This document shows, piece after piece, positions 36,390 through 45,580 of a stretch of 55,783 nucleotides of DNA. Position 1 is the stretch's first letter. Every line of letters begins with the position of its first letter. Both the position numbers and the translations under genes were made by a program. Below the pieces are notes generated by a model, which was given only the letters and a program-made list of their open reading frames with translations, was not told the origin of the DNA and made no database searches. Source of the DNA: an uncultured Lachnospiraceae bacterium (GTDB lineage: Bacteria; Bacillota; Clostridia; Lachnospirales; Lachnospiraceae); assembly GCA_950097145.1 (NCBI GenBank), contig CATNCF010000016.1, positions 1 through 55,783 of the forward strand, in the 5' to 3' direction.

Positions 36390-37154
36390 ATGAACAAGAC
36401 TGCAGCTAAAAAAGCAGGATACGCTTTGGAATACATAGCTCTTGTTGCTGCAATTATAGTTGTTTGGATTATTATGGGCAGTACCGGGAAACTGAATCCT
36501 GTAATTATGCCCTCTCCATCCAAAGTAGGCGGCACGGTAATTTCCCTGATACAAAGCGGTGATTTATGGGAAAACCTTTGGATCAGTGTAGTAAGAGTAC
36601 TGCAGGGCTATCTCCTTGCTTCCATACTGGGAATTGTTCTAGGGATACTGATTGGGCTTTCCAATCATCTTGACAGACTGACTGGACTGCTGATACAGCT
36701 TATCAAACCAATCCCGCCCATTGCCTGGATTCCTCTGATAATCCTCTGGTTCGGCATTGGAGAAAGCGGTAAAATCTTTTTGATTTTCCTGGGCGGCTTT
36801 TTCACAGTCTTAATCAATGTTATTGACGGAATACGGCAGACAGACATAAAACTGATTGAAGTTTCTAAATCTATGGAAACACCGTTTTTGAAACATATTT
36901 TCATGATGGTAATCCCCAGCGCCGCACCTAATATTTTTACGGGACTGCGCACGGGATTAAGTTCCTGCTGGATGTGCGTGGTGGCTGCAGAGCTGGTTTC
37001 TTCCACAACCGGATTAGGCTATTTGATCATGAACGCAAGACAATTCGGAAAAACAGACGTTGTAATTGTAGGAATGCTCACCATCGGCATCATTGGAAAA
37101 ATTATGGATTCACTATTAAGGCTTGTTGAAAAACTTGTAATCCGCTGGAATTGA
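36390..37154 (+). CDS. ABC importer permease, SsuC/TauC type
   Basis: 254 residues with about six membrane helices and the BPD_transp_1 EAA loop (KSMETPFLKHIFMMVIPSAA). LNPVIMPSPSKVGGTVISLI near the N-terminus is typical of SsuC/TauC permeases. ATG 36390 is preceded by AAAGGCGG. It is the first gene of the importer operon; only 10 bp separate it from the ATPase gene. Confidence 0.9.
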   Translation: MNKTAAKKAGYALEYIALVAAIIVVWIIMGSTGKLNPVIMPSPSKVGGTVISLIQSGDLWENLWISVVRVLQGYLLASILGIVLGILIGLSNHLDRLTGLLIQLIKPIPPIAWIPLIILWFGIGESGKIFLIFLGGFFTVLINVIDGIRQTDIKLIEVSKSMETPFLKHIFMMVIPSAAPNIFTGLRTGLSSCWMCVVAAELVSSTTGLGYLIMNARQFGKTDVVIVGMLTIGIIGKIMDSLLRLVEKLVIRWN

Positions 37155-37164
37155 GGTGCATAAT

Positions 37165-37941
37165 ATGACAGTCAATGAAAAAGAAGAAAAATACATTGTT
37201 GTAGAAGGGCTGCATAAATATTTCAGCCAAAGGGGCAGTGAACAGATGCATATACTTGACGACATCAATTTCAGTGTGGAAAAAGGCGAAGTCATCTGTA
37301 TTGTAGGTTCCAGCGGCTGCGGCAAAAGCACGCTGCTGCGCGCCATATGCGGACTTGACCCAGATCATGAAGGAACTGTACGCATCAAAGGACTGGAAAT
37401 CACGGGTCCTGACAAACACAGAAGCATGGTATTCCAGGAACACCGTTTGTTTCCATGGCTCACAGTAGAACAGAATGTAGGATATGCACTGAACGGAATA
37501 TCCAAAGAAGAAAAAAATCAAAAAGTCCAGCAGCATATAGAACTCGTGGGATTACATGGATTTGAAAAATCCTATCCCAGAGAGCTTTCCGGCGGTATGG
37601 CGCAGCGCGCAGGCATTGCAAGGGCGCTTGTCAATGACCCCTCTGTACTTTTTCTGGACGAGCCGTTCGGCGCACTGGATGCCTTTACCAAAATATCCAT
37701 GCAGAAAGAGCTGAAACGTATTCAAAAGCGTTCTCATACCACCATGCTTTTGGTCACACATGATATAGACGAGGCTGTATATCTGGCCGACCAGATTATC
37801 GTAATGTCTGAACGTCCAGGCCGGATTCAGCGCATTGTCCCTGTAAATCTTAAAGAACCACGGGATCGTAACAGCTACGAGTTTGTAGAAATCAGAAAAA
37901 TCATTTACAATGAATTTTTCAGTGAAAATTCAGATCAATAA
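37165..37941 (+). CDS. ABC importer ATPase, SsuB/TauB type
   Basis: 258 residues. Walker A GSSGCGKST, Q-loop MVFQEHRLFPWLTVEQNV, signature LSGGMAQRAGIARAL, Walker B VLFLDEPFGALD, switch VTHDIDEAVYLAD. The FQEHRLFPWLTV and AQRAGIARAL forms match nitrate/sulfonate/taurine ATPases. ATG 37165 has GAGGTG 6 nt upstream; a GTG three codons earlier is inside that ribosome site. Confidence 0.93.
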   Translation: MTVNEKEEKYIVVEGLHKYFSQRGSEQMHILDDINFSVEKGEVICIVGSSGCGKSTLLRAICGLDPDHEGTVRIKGLEITGPDKHRSMVFQEHRLFPWLTVEQNVGYALNGISKEEKNQKVQQHIELVGLHGFEKSYPRELSGGMAQRAGIARALVNDPSVLFLDEPFGALDAFTKISMQKELKRIQKRSHTTMLLVTHDIDEAVYLADQIIVMSERPGRIQRIVPVNLKEPRDRNSYEFVEIRKIIYNEFFSENSDQ

Positions 37942-37967
37942 TTTTGTACTTAAAAGGAGTAATCAAT

Positions 37968-39002
37968 ATGAGAAAAACACGTATTTTATCCTGCTTTACA
38001 GCTCTGGCACTGGGCATCACCCTGCTGTCCGGCTGTGGATCTTCTTCCCAAAATCAGGCTTCTGCCGCAAATAATTCAGACAATAACGGCAGTTCTTCTG
38101 TAGTGAATATCGCAATTCAGCCTTCTGCTGCATTTATTCCTCTATATATTGCCCGTGAAAATGGATGGATTGAGGAAGCTCTCAAAACTCAGGGCGTCGA
38201 AGTAAATTGGAATGAGTTTGAATCCGGTCCTCCCATGAATGAATCTCTGGCCTCCGGCAGTTCTGACATCGGAGTGATGGGCGACGTGCCCACCGTTTCT
38301 TCCATTGCCGCCGGACAGGAAAATGAGGTGATTGCAATGGCTGCAGATGGAGCAAAATCCTATGCCATGCTGGTAAGCGCTGATTCCAACATCTCCTCTG
38401 TCACAGACCTAAAGGGCAAAAAAGTTGGAACAACTGTTGGTTCTACAGGGCACAACCTGATTGACAAGCTTCTTGCCAAAAACAATCTGGATATCAACTC
38501 TGACGTGGAGCTGGTAAATATCGCAACTGGAGACGCCGCAACCGTGCTCTCCACAGGAGCTGTAGATGCAGTGGCAATCTGGGAGCCAAATGTAACAAGG
38601 CTTGTTGCAGACGGCACAGCCAAAATCATCGGCGAAGGTCCCGACTGCGGGCTGCTGGGTGTAAATCCCATTCTTGCAAGAGCGGAATATGCACAGAATC
38701 ATCCAGAAGTAATCCGCGTGATCATTGAACAATATGCAAGAGGCGTTGCCGCGCTGGATAACCTGGATGAGGATATCAAAAAGAAAGTTGCAGATGCCCT
38801 CTCTCTTGACGCTGAACTGCTTGATGATGTGGCGGCAAAATATGAATATACCGTAAAAATTTCCGAAGCAGACATAGAAAACCTGCAGGATACCATTTCT
38901 TTCCTGGTAAAAATCGGAAATTTGGAAAAAGAGTACGAGATCAAAAACTACGTGAAAACAGAGTATGTAGAAAATGCCGATATTGCTCAATATATGAAAT
39001 AA
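37968..39002 (+). CDS. Sulfonate-type substrate-binding lipoprotein (SsuA/TauA family)
   Basis: 344 residues. Lipoprotein signal with lipobox LLSGC near residue 23 and a Ser/Asn-rich linker. The NMT1/SsuA fold follows: VVNIAIQPSAAFIPLYIARE, EFESGPPMNESLASGSSDIG, VMGDVPTVSSIAAGQ, LKGKKVGTTVGSTGHNLIDK, AVDAVAIWEPNVTRLVADG. The EFxxGPPxxExLxxGxxDxGxxGDxP run is characteristic of alkanesulfonate binders, although nitrate- and thiamine-precursor binders share the fold. ATG 37968 has AAAGGAG 8 nt upstream. It captures the substrate outside for the SsuCB-type transporter. Confidence 0.9.
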   Translation: MRKTRILSCFTALALGITLLSGCGSSSQNQASAANNSDNNGSSSVVNIAIQPSAAFIPLYIARENGWIEEALKTQGVEVNWNEFESGPPMNESLASGSSDIGVMGDVPTVSSIAAGQENEVIAMAADGAKSYAMLVSADSNISSVTDLKGKKVGTTVGSTGHNLIDKLLAKNNLDINSDVELVNIATGDAATVLSTGAVDAVAIWEPNVTRLVADGTAKIIGEGPDCGLLGVNPILARAEYAQNHPEVIRVIIEQYARGVAALDNLDEDIKKKVADALSLDAELLDDVAAKYEYTVKISEADIENLQDTISFLVKIGNLEKEYEIKNYVKTEYVENADIAQYMK

Positions 39003-39012
39003 AAACTGCTAT

Positions 39013-39058
39013 GGCAGGGCTGTGGTTCTTTTAGAAATGTTCACAGTCCTGCCTTTTT
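39013..39058 (+). terminator. Terminator of the sulfonate-type importer operon
   Basis: GGCAGGGCTGTG pairs with CACAGTCCTGCC (one mismatch) around 17 nt and is followed by TTTTT. It begins 10 bp after the binding-protein stop. Confidence 0.9.
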
Positions 39059-39067
39059 GATTATTCC

Positions 39068-41407
39068 CTATTCTACAATCAATTCTTTCACCTCTACCCG
39101 CTTAATCCTTCGGGACGCCAAGAATGCAAACAGGTAAAAACATGTAATTATTATCCCAACTGGAACTGCAAAAGCGGCAAAGTTAAATGTAACCTGAAAA
39201 CTTGAAATTCCAACCAGCCTCAGGATAAAGCTTAACATTTTTCCTGTAAACGCCGCTGCCACCCCACTTCCCACCGCCGCTCCAAACACTGCTGCAATAG
39301 AATATCTTACTGCAAACTGCAGCCGAAGCCTGCCGGAGGTAAAACCCAGGGCTTTATAGATTCCAATATCCCTGCGTTCCTTTAAAAACGCTTTTGAACA
39401 CACCATCTGTACAGCCGTCACAGCAAATATTATGGAAAAAGCATAGACAATACATGTCATAACATGTATGGCAAGCTCATAGGTGTCATCCATAGGCGTT
39501 TCATCAAAAGAAGCGGTCAAAATAGTTCCATATCGACGGTTTAGATCAGTTTCAATCTCAGTTCCCCGGGACTTATCTTCCAAAATATAACCCAAATAGG
39601 ACAACTTTGTATTCCCAAGTTTTGACGCAGCCGACTTTGTCATGCTGAAATTCACTCCTGCATCATTCATAAACTGATTCAAACCAGAAATCAAAAAAGT
39701 TTCCTTTTTGTCCTGATAACCTACCGATACTTTATCTCCAATTTTAAGCCCTAAATTGTCAGCGGCAATCTCCGTCATTACAATCTCATTGTCATAAACC
39801 GGCGCTCTTCCTTTCGACACTGCTTTTATAAATTCTGGTTCACTATAAATACATGTCATCATTTGTTCACCATTAATAGACATATAATAATTTCCGCAGG
39901 ATTTATAAGATGTTTGAAAATTACTCTTCTGGCGTATAGATTCCTCCACCTGCTCAATTTTTGCATCAGAAACTTCTTTTGATAATTCAATACTCAAGTC
40001 AGAATAGGAAATTCCCATGGTCTCCCATGCAGAAGTTGCAGTAATCACATTGGTCAGTACCATCATGGTTATCATAAAATAAACAAGTATCGCTACAACT
40101 GCAATCACCCCGGCATACTGTCTTTTATTAGAAGTAAACTGGCGGAATGCAAGGCTTGATGAAAGCATCTTTTTACTGACAGGGGCCTTGAGCCTGCTGT
40201 CAAAATAGATCTCCTTTTTAACTCCTGCAATAGCCCTGACTGGAGAAATTCTTGTAATTTTTCTTGTAATCACCAAAATGGAAAGTATAGAAATTACAAA
40301 AACCGCCAGCAGGATTCCACCGCATGTTCCATAGGAGACTGCCTTTTGGGGTATAATCCCTGTAATAGGGTGAAACAAATTGCCAAGTTCTTCACACAAG
40401 GGGACTGCTGCCACAATGCCAGCGGCTGCCCCCAGAATTTCAGCGGCAAGATATTGTATCACAAAAACCGCCTGTATTTTCTTTGTTGAGAATCCCTGGG
40501 ACTTCATCACTCCAAATGTAACATATTCCATCTCAATTCCAGTCGATACGCTGTGGCACAGAACCACCACGACAGATGCAAGGAGCAAAACCACAAAAAC
40601 AAACAGAATCATACAAATTATTTTAGGAAAAAGGGTGGTATAGGTAACGCTCATCTCTCTGGTCATTGCCCCAAATCCCATATCTGCTATCCCGGTATCC
40701 AAATTGACCTGTCGGGCAAATTTCCCGTCTGTAAGACCGCAGCCGTCTTTTTTATAAATGGATACCATATTTATTAAGCCGCTGGATTCTGTCTGTTTTC
40801 CTAATCTTTCAATTTTCCCGTAAATATTTTCATAATCCTCCTTACAGATAAAAATCTTTTTCCACCCGATAACGGATGCTCCCATCTGAGGTTCCTCAAT
40901 GGTTCCCTTAATTTTAAATTCATAGAAACCAGCCTCTGTTTCAACCGCAAGACTATCCCCTGTTTTACAGGAAAAATTCGTTTTCATACCCTGGGAAATA
41001 TAGATTTCCCCATGATTTAGCGGCGTTTCTTCCTGATATCGCCTTCCATCCGAATCAAACACCTGATACTGGGCTGGAAGTTTCTGCATATAAACCTCAT
41101 TACTGTATCCCTTTCCATGATAGCTTACTTTTGCAGCAATTGCCGTCTCTGTTTTCACATTTTTTACAAGAGTATGCTGCTTCACCTTTGAAATCATTTT
41201 TTCACTTAATTGATTCTTATTCACCATGCATACAATGTTTGCAGTCTTAGCACGTTCCTGGGCCTGGATGACTCCTCCATAAATGTTATCCCAAACACTG
41301 ATAATCGCTGTTAAGGCCATGGATATAACAGCCATAAGCAGAATAATGCTGACAAAAGATCCTTTTTTATGTCGGATATTCGCCTTAATCATTGTAAATA
41401 ATTCCAT
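39068..41407 (-). CDS. FtsX-like ABC transporter permease
   Basis: 779 residues. One N-terminal helix (SIILLMAVISMALTAIISVW), a large extracytoplasmic domain of about 50-245, three helices, then a second extracytoplasmic domain (about 430-620) and three C-terminal helices, the double FtsX layout of MacB/LolC-type exporters. GRLRLQFAVRYSIAAVFGAA and CSKAFLKERRDIGIYKALGF are family hallmarks. It follows the ATPase gene by 9 bp; the ribosome site GAGGTGG lies across that gene's end. Such pairs export peptides, lipoproteins or antimicrobials. No regulator is adjacent, so the cargo is unknown. Confidence 0.88.
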   Translation of the reverse strand: MELFTMIKANIRHKKGSFVSIILLMAVISMALTAIISVWDNIYGGVIQAQERAKTANIVCMVNKNQLSEKMISKVKQHTLVKNVKTETAIAAKVSYHGKGYSNEVYMQKLPAQYQVFDSDGRRYQEETPLNHGEIYISQGMKTNFSCKTGDSLAVETEAGFYEFKIKGTIEEPQMGASVIGWKKIFICKEDYENIYGKIERLGKQTESSGLINMVSIYKKDGCGLTDGKFARQVNLDTGIADMGFGAMTREMSVTYTTLFPKIICMILFVFVVLLLASVVVVLCHSVSTGIEMEYVTFGVMKSQGFSTKKIQAVFVIQYLAAEILGAAAGIVAAVPLCEELGNLFHPITGIIPQKAVSYGTCGGILLAVFVISILSILVITRKITRISPVRAIAGVKKEIYFDSRLKAPVSKKMLSSSLAFRQFTSNKRQYAGVIAVVAILVYFMITMMVLTNVITATSAWETMGISYSDLSIELSKEVSDAKIEQVEESIRQKSNFQTSYKSCGNYYMSINGEQMMTCIYSEPEFIKAVSKGRAPVYDNEIVMTEIAADNLGLKIGDKVSVGYQDKKETFLISGLNQFMNDAGVNFSMTKSAASKLGNTKLSYLGYILEDKSRGTEIETDLNRRYGTILTASFDETPMDDTYELAIHVMTCIVYAFSIIFAVTAVQMVCSKAFLKERRDIGIYKALGFTSGRLRLQFAVRYSIAAVFGAAVGSGVAAAFTGKMLSFILRLVGISSFQVTFNFAAFAVPVGIIITCFYLFAFLASRRIKRVEVKELIVE

Positions 41408-41416
41408 TTCGCCACC

Positions 41417-42178
41417 TCACCATTCCAACGAAGCCAGCCATGCGTTGACCTGTGCCTCACGGCTCTTTTCATCCTGCTGATGGTAGGCTGGCAGAGATAA
41501 TTCTCCGGTAATTTTTCCATCTTCAAGGTATAGAATCCGATCAGCTCTCAGTGCAGCCTTCAAATCATGTGTCACCATCAGAACGCTCTGGCCATTGCCG
41601 TTCAATTCTGTAAGCAGATTCAACACCTCAATGGTATTTTGCCGATTCAGCGCGCCTGTAGGTTCATCCGCAAACAACACTTTGGGGGTATTAATCACTG
41701 CCCTTGCAATGGCACAGCGCTGCTGTTCTCCACCAGAAACCTGAGATGGCAGGTGATTCTTCACATGGGTAAGCCTCACTTTTTCAAGCAGCCCATCTGC
41801 GTGTTCCTTTACATGCCTGGATGTGCTATTCTTATTCAAATAACCGGAAACAGCAACATTTTCAAATAATGACAGATTACTGATTAAATGCATCTGCTGA
41901 AATACAAATCCAAATTCTGTGCATCTAAGCCTGGCAAGATCTTTTTCCCCCATGGTGACAAGATCCTGTCCATCATACTGCACCTGGCCCGCTGTAGCCC
42001 GATCCATACCGCTGAGTGCATATAGAAGTGTAGATTTTCCCGAGCCGGATGCTCCCATAATTACTGTAAAATCCCCCTCATATAGGTCAAAATCTACATT
42101 TGAGAAGATATGTACCTGTCTGCCGTTCTGCGCAAAGCTTTTACAGATACCCTTTGCTGATAAAATGCTTTTCTTCAT
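41417..42178 (-). CDS. ABC transporter ATPase (MacB/LolD type)
   Basis: 253 residues. Walker A GASGSGKST, Q-loop FVFQQMHLISNLSLFENV, signature VSGGEQQRCAIARAV, Walker B VLFADEPTGALN, switch VTHDLKAALRADRI. FVFQ and DEPTGALN are typical of FtsX-coupled ATPases. ATG 42178 has AAAAGGAG 8 nt upstream. It is cotranscribed with the permease that follows. Confidence 0.94.
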   Translation of the reverse strand: MKKSILSAKGICKSFAQNGRQVHIFSNVDFDLYEGDFTVIMGASGSGKSTLLYALSGMDRATAGQVQYDGQDLVTMGEKDLARLRCTEFGFVFQQMHLISNLSLFENVAVSGYLNKNSTSRHVKEHADGLLEKVRLTHVKNHLPSQVSGGEQQRCAIARAVINTPKVLFADEPTGALNRQNTIEVLNLLTELNGNGQSVLMVTHDLKAALRADRILYLEDGKITGELSLPAYHQQDEKSREAQVNAWLASLEW

Positions 42179-42377
42179 TAACAATACTCCTTTTCTACTG
42201 ACACTTTTCTATCAGTTGGATAAGGATACTATAGCAGTAAAGTTGTTAAGAAGTCCTTAAATTTTTCAATAAAAAACACTTGATTTTCCCTAGATACATT
42301 TAAAAACGGAAGAAAAAATAGAATCCTCCAAAAATATATTTTGCAAATCTCTTCTTAGTCCCACAGCAAGCACAAAA

Positions 42378-42421
42378 ATAGCGCTCTTACTTGGATAAAG
42401 TAAGGCGCTATATCTTCCAGA
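42378..42421 (-). terminator. Terminator of the hydrogenase-like gene
   Basis: ATAGCGC.TTAC pairs with GTAA.GCGCTAT and is followed on the minus strand by TTTTTG. It lies 14 bp after the stop codon. The remaining bases up to 42178 hold the ABC promoter region, with no gene. Confidence 0.8.
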
Positions 42422-42434
42422 CTCTTCGCTTTTC

Positions 42435-43664
42435 TTACAATTGTCTGACCAGAAGATCACTTTTTTCCAAAAATTCCTCCACGGTATGGAATTCCAGTCT
42501 TGTAAGAAGTTCCAGTACGAAAGGATTTTCCAAAGGAGTCTTATATTCTGCCCGGTCACTGTAATTATCCACATTCTTTTTTCCTTCTTCTGTAGGAATA
42601 ATGCGCCGGGGTCCTCCCACACAGCCTCCATGGCAGCCCATCCCTTCAAAGAAATTAGCTGTGGTTTCTCCATTTTTCAACCGCTCTATCATTTCCCTGC
42701 ATGCTGGCACACCATCTGCATGTTCTGCTTTTACTTCAATCTTCCGGTCTGGGTGAAGCTGGTTAACTGTCTCCCGTACTGCCTGGCTGACACCTCCTGT
42801 CCGGGCATAAATCCTGCCTGCACGAGAAGAATGTTCTTTCTCGTCCTCCCCTAACTCCTCTGGATGAATATCGGCTGTTTCAAACATATCCTGTACTTCC
42901 TGAAAGGTTAATACATAATCTACTGCGTCGGCAATATCCTTTTCCCTGGCCTCCGCCTTTTTCGCCATACAGGGACCAATAAATACTGTGACAGCTTCCG
43001 GATGGAGCTGTTTGACTACGCGCCCTGCCGCAATCATAGGTGATACAGCTCCCGGCACATGGGGAACAAGTTCATGATAAATTTTCCGTATCATGCCGAT
43101 CCACACTGGACAACAGCAGCTTGTAAGCTGGTAGTCCTGTTCCTTTTTAATATTGGCATCAAATTCCAGCGCCTCTTTTAAAGTCAGGATATCTGCAAAA
43201 ACCGCTACCTCCACCATCCCCTGAAACCCCATCGCCTTAAATGCCGTACGGAGCCGCCCTACCGTAACTTTTTCCCCAAACTGTCCCAGAAACGCCGGCG
43301 CAATTAATGCATAAACTTCCCGCTTTTTCTCCCTCACAGCCTGGAGAACCGGAACAACATCTTTATTTTCTGCCAGTTTTTCTAATTTGCAGGCGTCTAT
43401 ACAAGCTCCGCAGCCAATACATTTCTCAGGATTGATAATTACCCTGTTATTTTCATCTCGTTCAAATGCGTCAAAAATGCAGCTATTTTCACAGGCGTGT
43501 TCGTAGGCACACTGTTCACATTGTTCTTTAAAAATGACAGGAGCGTACTTTTCTGGATGAAGCAGGCAATCCATGTGATAAGGATTATATTCTTCTTCCA
43601 GGGTACGCTCCCATCCTGTTTCCTGTTTTAAAATGTCCAGATATAATTGATGGAATGTTTTCAT
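42435..43664 (-). CDS. Atypical [FeFe]-hydrogenase-like iron-sulfur protein
   Basis: 409 residues. Cysteines at 49-62 and a ferredoxin motif CIGCGACIDAC at 82-92 precede an H-cluster-type domain. Its three loops are TSCCCPVWIG (183-185), IGPCMAKKAEA (Cys232) and EGMGCHGGCVGGP (Cys344, Cys348), compared with TSCCPxW, PCxxKxxE and ExMACxGGC in classical [FeFe] hydrogenases. All four H-cluster cysteines appear present, but the extra Cys, the missing Met before PC and the short form point to the little-studied monomeric or sensory groups. ATG 43664 has GAGG 9 nt upstream. No maturase (HydEFG) or partner is in the window. It could be an H2 sensor or an electron-transfer enzyme. Confidence 0.8.
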   Translation of the reverse strand: MKTFHQLYLDILKQETGWERTLEEEYNPYHMDCLLHPEKYAPVIFKEQCEQCAYEHACENSCIFDAFERDENNRVIINPEKCIGCGACIDACKLEKLAENKDVVPVLQAVREKKREVYALIAPAFLGQFGEKVTVGRLRTAFKAMGFQGMVEVAVFADILTLKEALEFDANIKKEQDYQLTSCCCPVWIGMIRKIYHELVPHVPGAVSPMIAAGRVVKQLHPEAVTVFIGPCMAKKAEAREKDIADAVDYVLTFQEVQDMFETADIHPEELGEDEKEHSSRAGRIYARTGGVSQAVRETVNQLHPDRKIEVKAEHADGVPACREMIERLKNGETTANFFEGMGCHGGCVGGPRRIIPTEEGKKNVDNYSDRAEYKTPLENPFVLELLTRLEFHTVEEFLEKSDLLVRQL

Positions 43665-43740
43665 TCGATGAAACCTCATTTCTGTTTTCGTATAGTGTTT
43701 CCCAAAACAAAAAGAATCATTCCCTCACTATATCAAAGAT

Positions 43741-44928
43741 TTACAAACTATTTTTTAAAATGTCCACCTTATCTATTGCCTCCCATGGCAAATTCAGATC
43801 ATTGCGTCCAAAATGTCCATATGCCGCAGTCTGTTTATAAATTGGACGTCTGAGATCCAGCATTTTAATAATTCCTGCCGGACGGAGATCAAAATTCTCA
43901 CGGATGATATCCACAAGTTTCTCATCTGAAACTTTTCCTGTTCCAAAAGTGTCTACCATAACGGAGGTGGGCTGTGCCACACCGATGGCATAAGATAACT
44001 GGATTTCACACTTTTCAGCCAATCCCGCTGCAACAATATTTTTTGCCACATAACGGGCCGCATATGCCGCAGAACGGTCCACTTTCGTACAATCTTTACC
44101 GGAAAATGCCCCGCCGCCGTGACGTGCATATCCTCCGTATGTATCCACAATAATCTTACGTCCCGTAAGTCCTGCATCCCCGTGTGGCCCTCCAATTACA
44201 AAGCGGCCTGTTGGGTTAATGAAGAATTTTGTCTCATCATCAATCATTTCTTCAGGCAGAACAGGATCAAATACATGCTTTTTTATATCCGCATGAATCT
44301 GTTCCTGAGACACATCCGCATCATGCTGGGTAGACAATACCACTGCTTCCAGTCTCTTGGGCTTTTCATTTTCATCATATTCTACAGATACCTGTGTCTT
44401 TCCGTCTGGCCTCAAATAGCTTAAGGTTCCATCCTTGCGGACTTTGGTAAGCTGCAGGGCAAGCTTGTGTGCCAGAGAAATCGGATAAGGCATCAATTCC
44501 GGCGTCTCATTGGTAGCATAGCCAAACATCATTCCCTGATCTCCTGCCCCAATAGCATCAAGTTCTTCCTCAGACATTTTATTTTCTTTTGCTTCCAGAG
44601 CCTTGTCAACACCCATCGCAATATCTGCGGACTGCTGGTCTAATGCCACCATAACCGCACAGGTATTGCCGTCAAATCCGGTAGCGGCGTCATGATAGCC
44701 AATTTCATTTACGGTATCTCTTACTATCTGTGGAATATCAATCTGTGCTTTGGTAGTAATCTCTCCTGTCACCAGCACAAACCCAGTACATGCCGCTGTC
44801 TCACATGCCACACGGCTCATTGGGTCTTGTTCCATTAATGCATCCAAAATCGCATCAGACACTGCATCGCAGACTTTATCTGGATGTCCTTCTGTGACGG
44901 ATTCTGAAGTAAATAATCTTTTTTCCAT
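43741..44928 (-). CDS. metK: S-adenosylmethionine synthase
   Basis: Makes SAM from methionine and ATP. 395 residues, normal length. [20 protein letters not shown] at the N-terminus, [20 protein letters not shown], and [20 protein letters not shown] are the family signatures; [20 protein letters not shown] is the central block. It is controlled by a SAM-I riboswitch in its leader, so high SAM shuts it off. It also supplies SAM for the radical enzyme activase in this window, a general rather than dedicated link. Confidence 0.97.
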   Translation of the reverse strand: MEKRLFTSESVTEGHPDKVCDAVSDAILDALMEQDPMSRVACETAACTGFVLVTGEITTKAQIDIPQIVRDTVNEIGYHDAATGFDGNTCAVMVALDQQSADIAMGVDKALEAKENKMSEEELDAIGAGDQGMMFGYATNETPELMPYPISLAHKLALQLTKVRKDGTLSYLRPDGKTQVSVEYDENEKPKRLEAVVLSTQHDADVSQEQIHADIKKHVFDPVLPEEMIDDETKFFINPTGRFVIGGPHGDAGLTGRKIIVDTYGGYARHGGGAFSGKDCTKVDRSAAYAARYVAKNIVAAGLAEKCEIQLSYAIGVAQPTSVMVDTFGTGKVSDEKLVDIIRENFDLRPAGIIKMLDLRRPIYKQTAAYGHFGRNDLNLPWEAIDKVDILKNSL

Positions 44929-45032
44929 CTCAAATTCCTCCTTTGAACATTAACAAGATTGGGTTGCAAAAAGGTTCATTTTCCGTGCAGAACAAATTTT
45001 TTCAAACCTTATGCTCCACTTAATCTTAACAA

Positions 45033-45186
45033 TAAAAAAATCCACTTATGTAATAAGCGGACCTGACTAGGCGAAAAGATAATCAAATCCTCTTATTGTT
45101 CGATTACTCGCTCAGGCTGGCACCTTCCGTAGAGGGGTTGCCGTGGCTTCACAGATCCTATGTATCTCCACCACTCTGAATAAGAG
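45033..45186 (-). promoter_or_regulatory. SAM-I (S-box) riboswitch with terminator, upstream of metK
   Basis: Aptamer 45091-45186: P1 CTCTTAT/ATAAGAG, then the conserved AGAGTGGTGGAG, GAAGCCACGGCAACC and AGGTGCCA segments. Expression platform 45033-45061: TCCGCTTAT pairs with ATAAGTGGA and is followed by T7. The 3' P1 strand AATAAGAGG can instead pair with CCGCTTATT of the terminator (8 of 9), giving the anti-terminator. SAM binding frees the terminator. Confidence 0.95.
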
Positions 45187-45225
45187 AAATTATTACAATA
45201 TTGAATTTTCAAATCTTTCTTATAT

Positions 45226-45254
45226 AAAATACTACCATTTCACAATAATGTCAA
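45226..45254 (-). promoter_or_regulatory. metK promoter
   Basis: TTGACA (45249-45254) and TATTTT (45226-45231) are spaced 17 bp apart on the minus strand, about 40 bp before the riboswitch. The relaxase remnant begins 20 bp upstream of the -35. Confidence 0.7.
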
Positions 45255-45273
45255 GATTTTTCTTAAATTTCTT

Positions 45274-45558
45274 CAATTAGGCTGGATTGCCGACTTAAAG
45301 GAGAAAAAAGCCGTGCTGCTGGAAGCGTTGGAGCAGACCAAGGAAACGACACTCCCGGAGCTGCTTTTTCAGTATCTGGAACTGCGGGGCGGTCAGCGTG
45401 CCGACTGGACTTCCAGAGGGAAACTCAAAGGCACAGTTGCCGACTACAATAAAGTGCAGGCGACTATGGACTTCCTGCGGAATAAAGGAATCTCCACCAT
45501 GGAGAGCCTTGACGCCCGGCTGGATGAAACTTGTATTCTTCTGATAAAAGAAATATAA
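45274..45558 (+). pseudogene. C-terminal fragment of a mobilization relaxase
   Basis: An open frame without a start reads QLGWIADLKEKKAVLLEALE, LPELLFQYLELRGGQRADW, TVADYNKVQATMDFLRNKGI, STMESLDARLDET. This helical tail resembles the C-terminus of relaxase/MobA-type proteins of conjugative and mobilizable elements of Firmicutes; the assignment is by resemblance. The catalytic N-terminal part is absent: the frame begins abruptly next to the metK promoter. It marks the left edge of the mobile-element region. Confidence 0.6.
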
Positions 45559-45580
45559 TATATAATGATGGAGGTGCAAA

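Noticed and set aside
37165..39002. Thiamine-precursor or nitrate importer
   Set aside because: Not excluded, but the GPPxxExLxxGxxDxG form of the binding protein and the absence of thi or nar genes favour sulfonate.
42290..42673. 127-codon minus-strand frame overlapping the hydrogenase-like gene end
   Set aside because: Out-of-frame shadow of the real gene that crosses its terminator.
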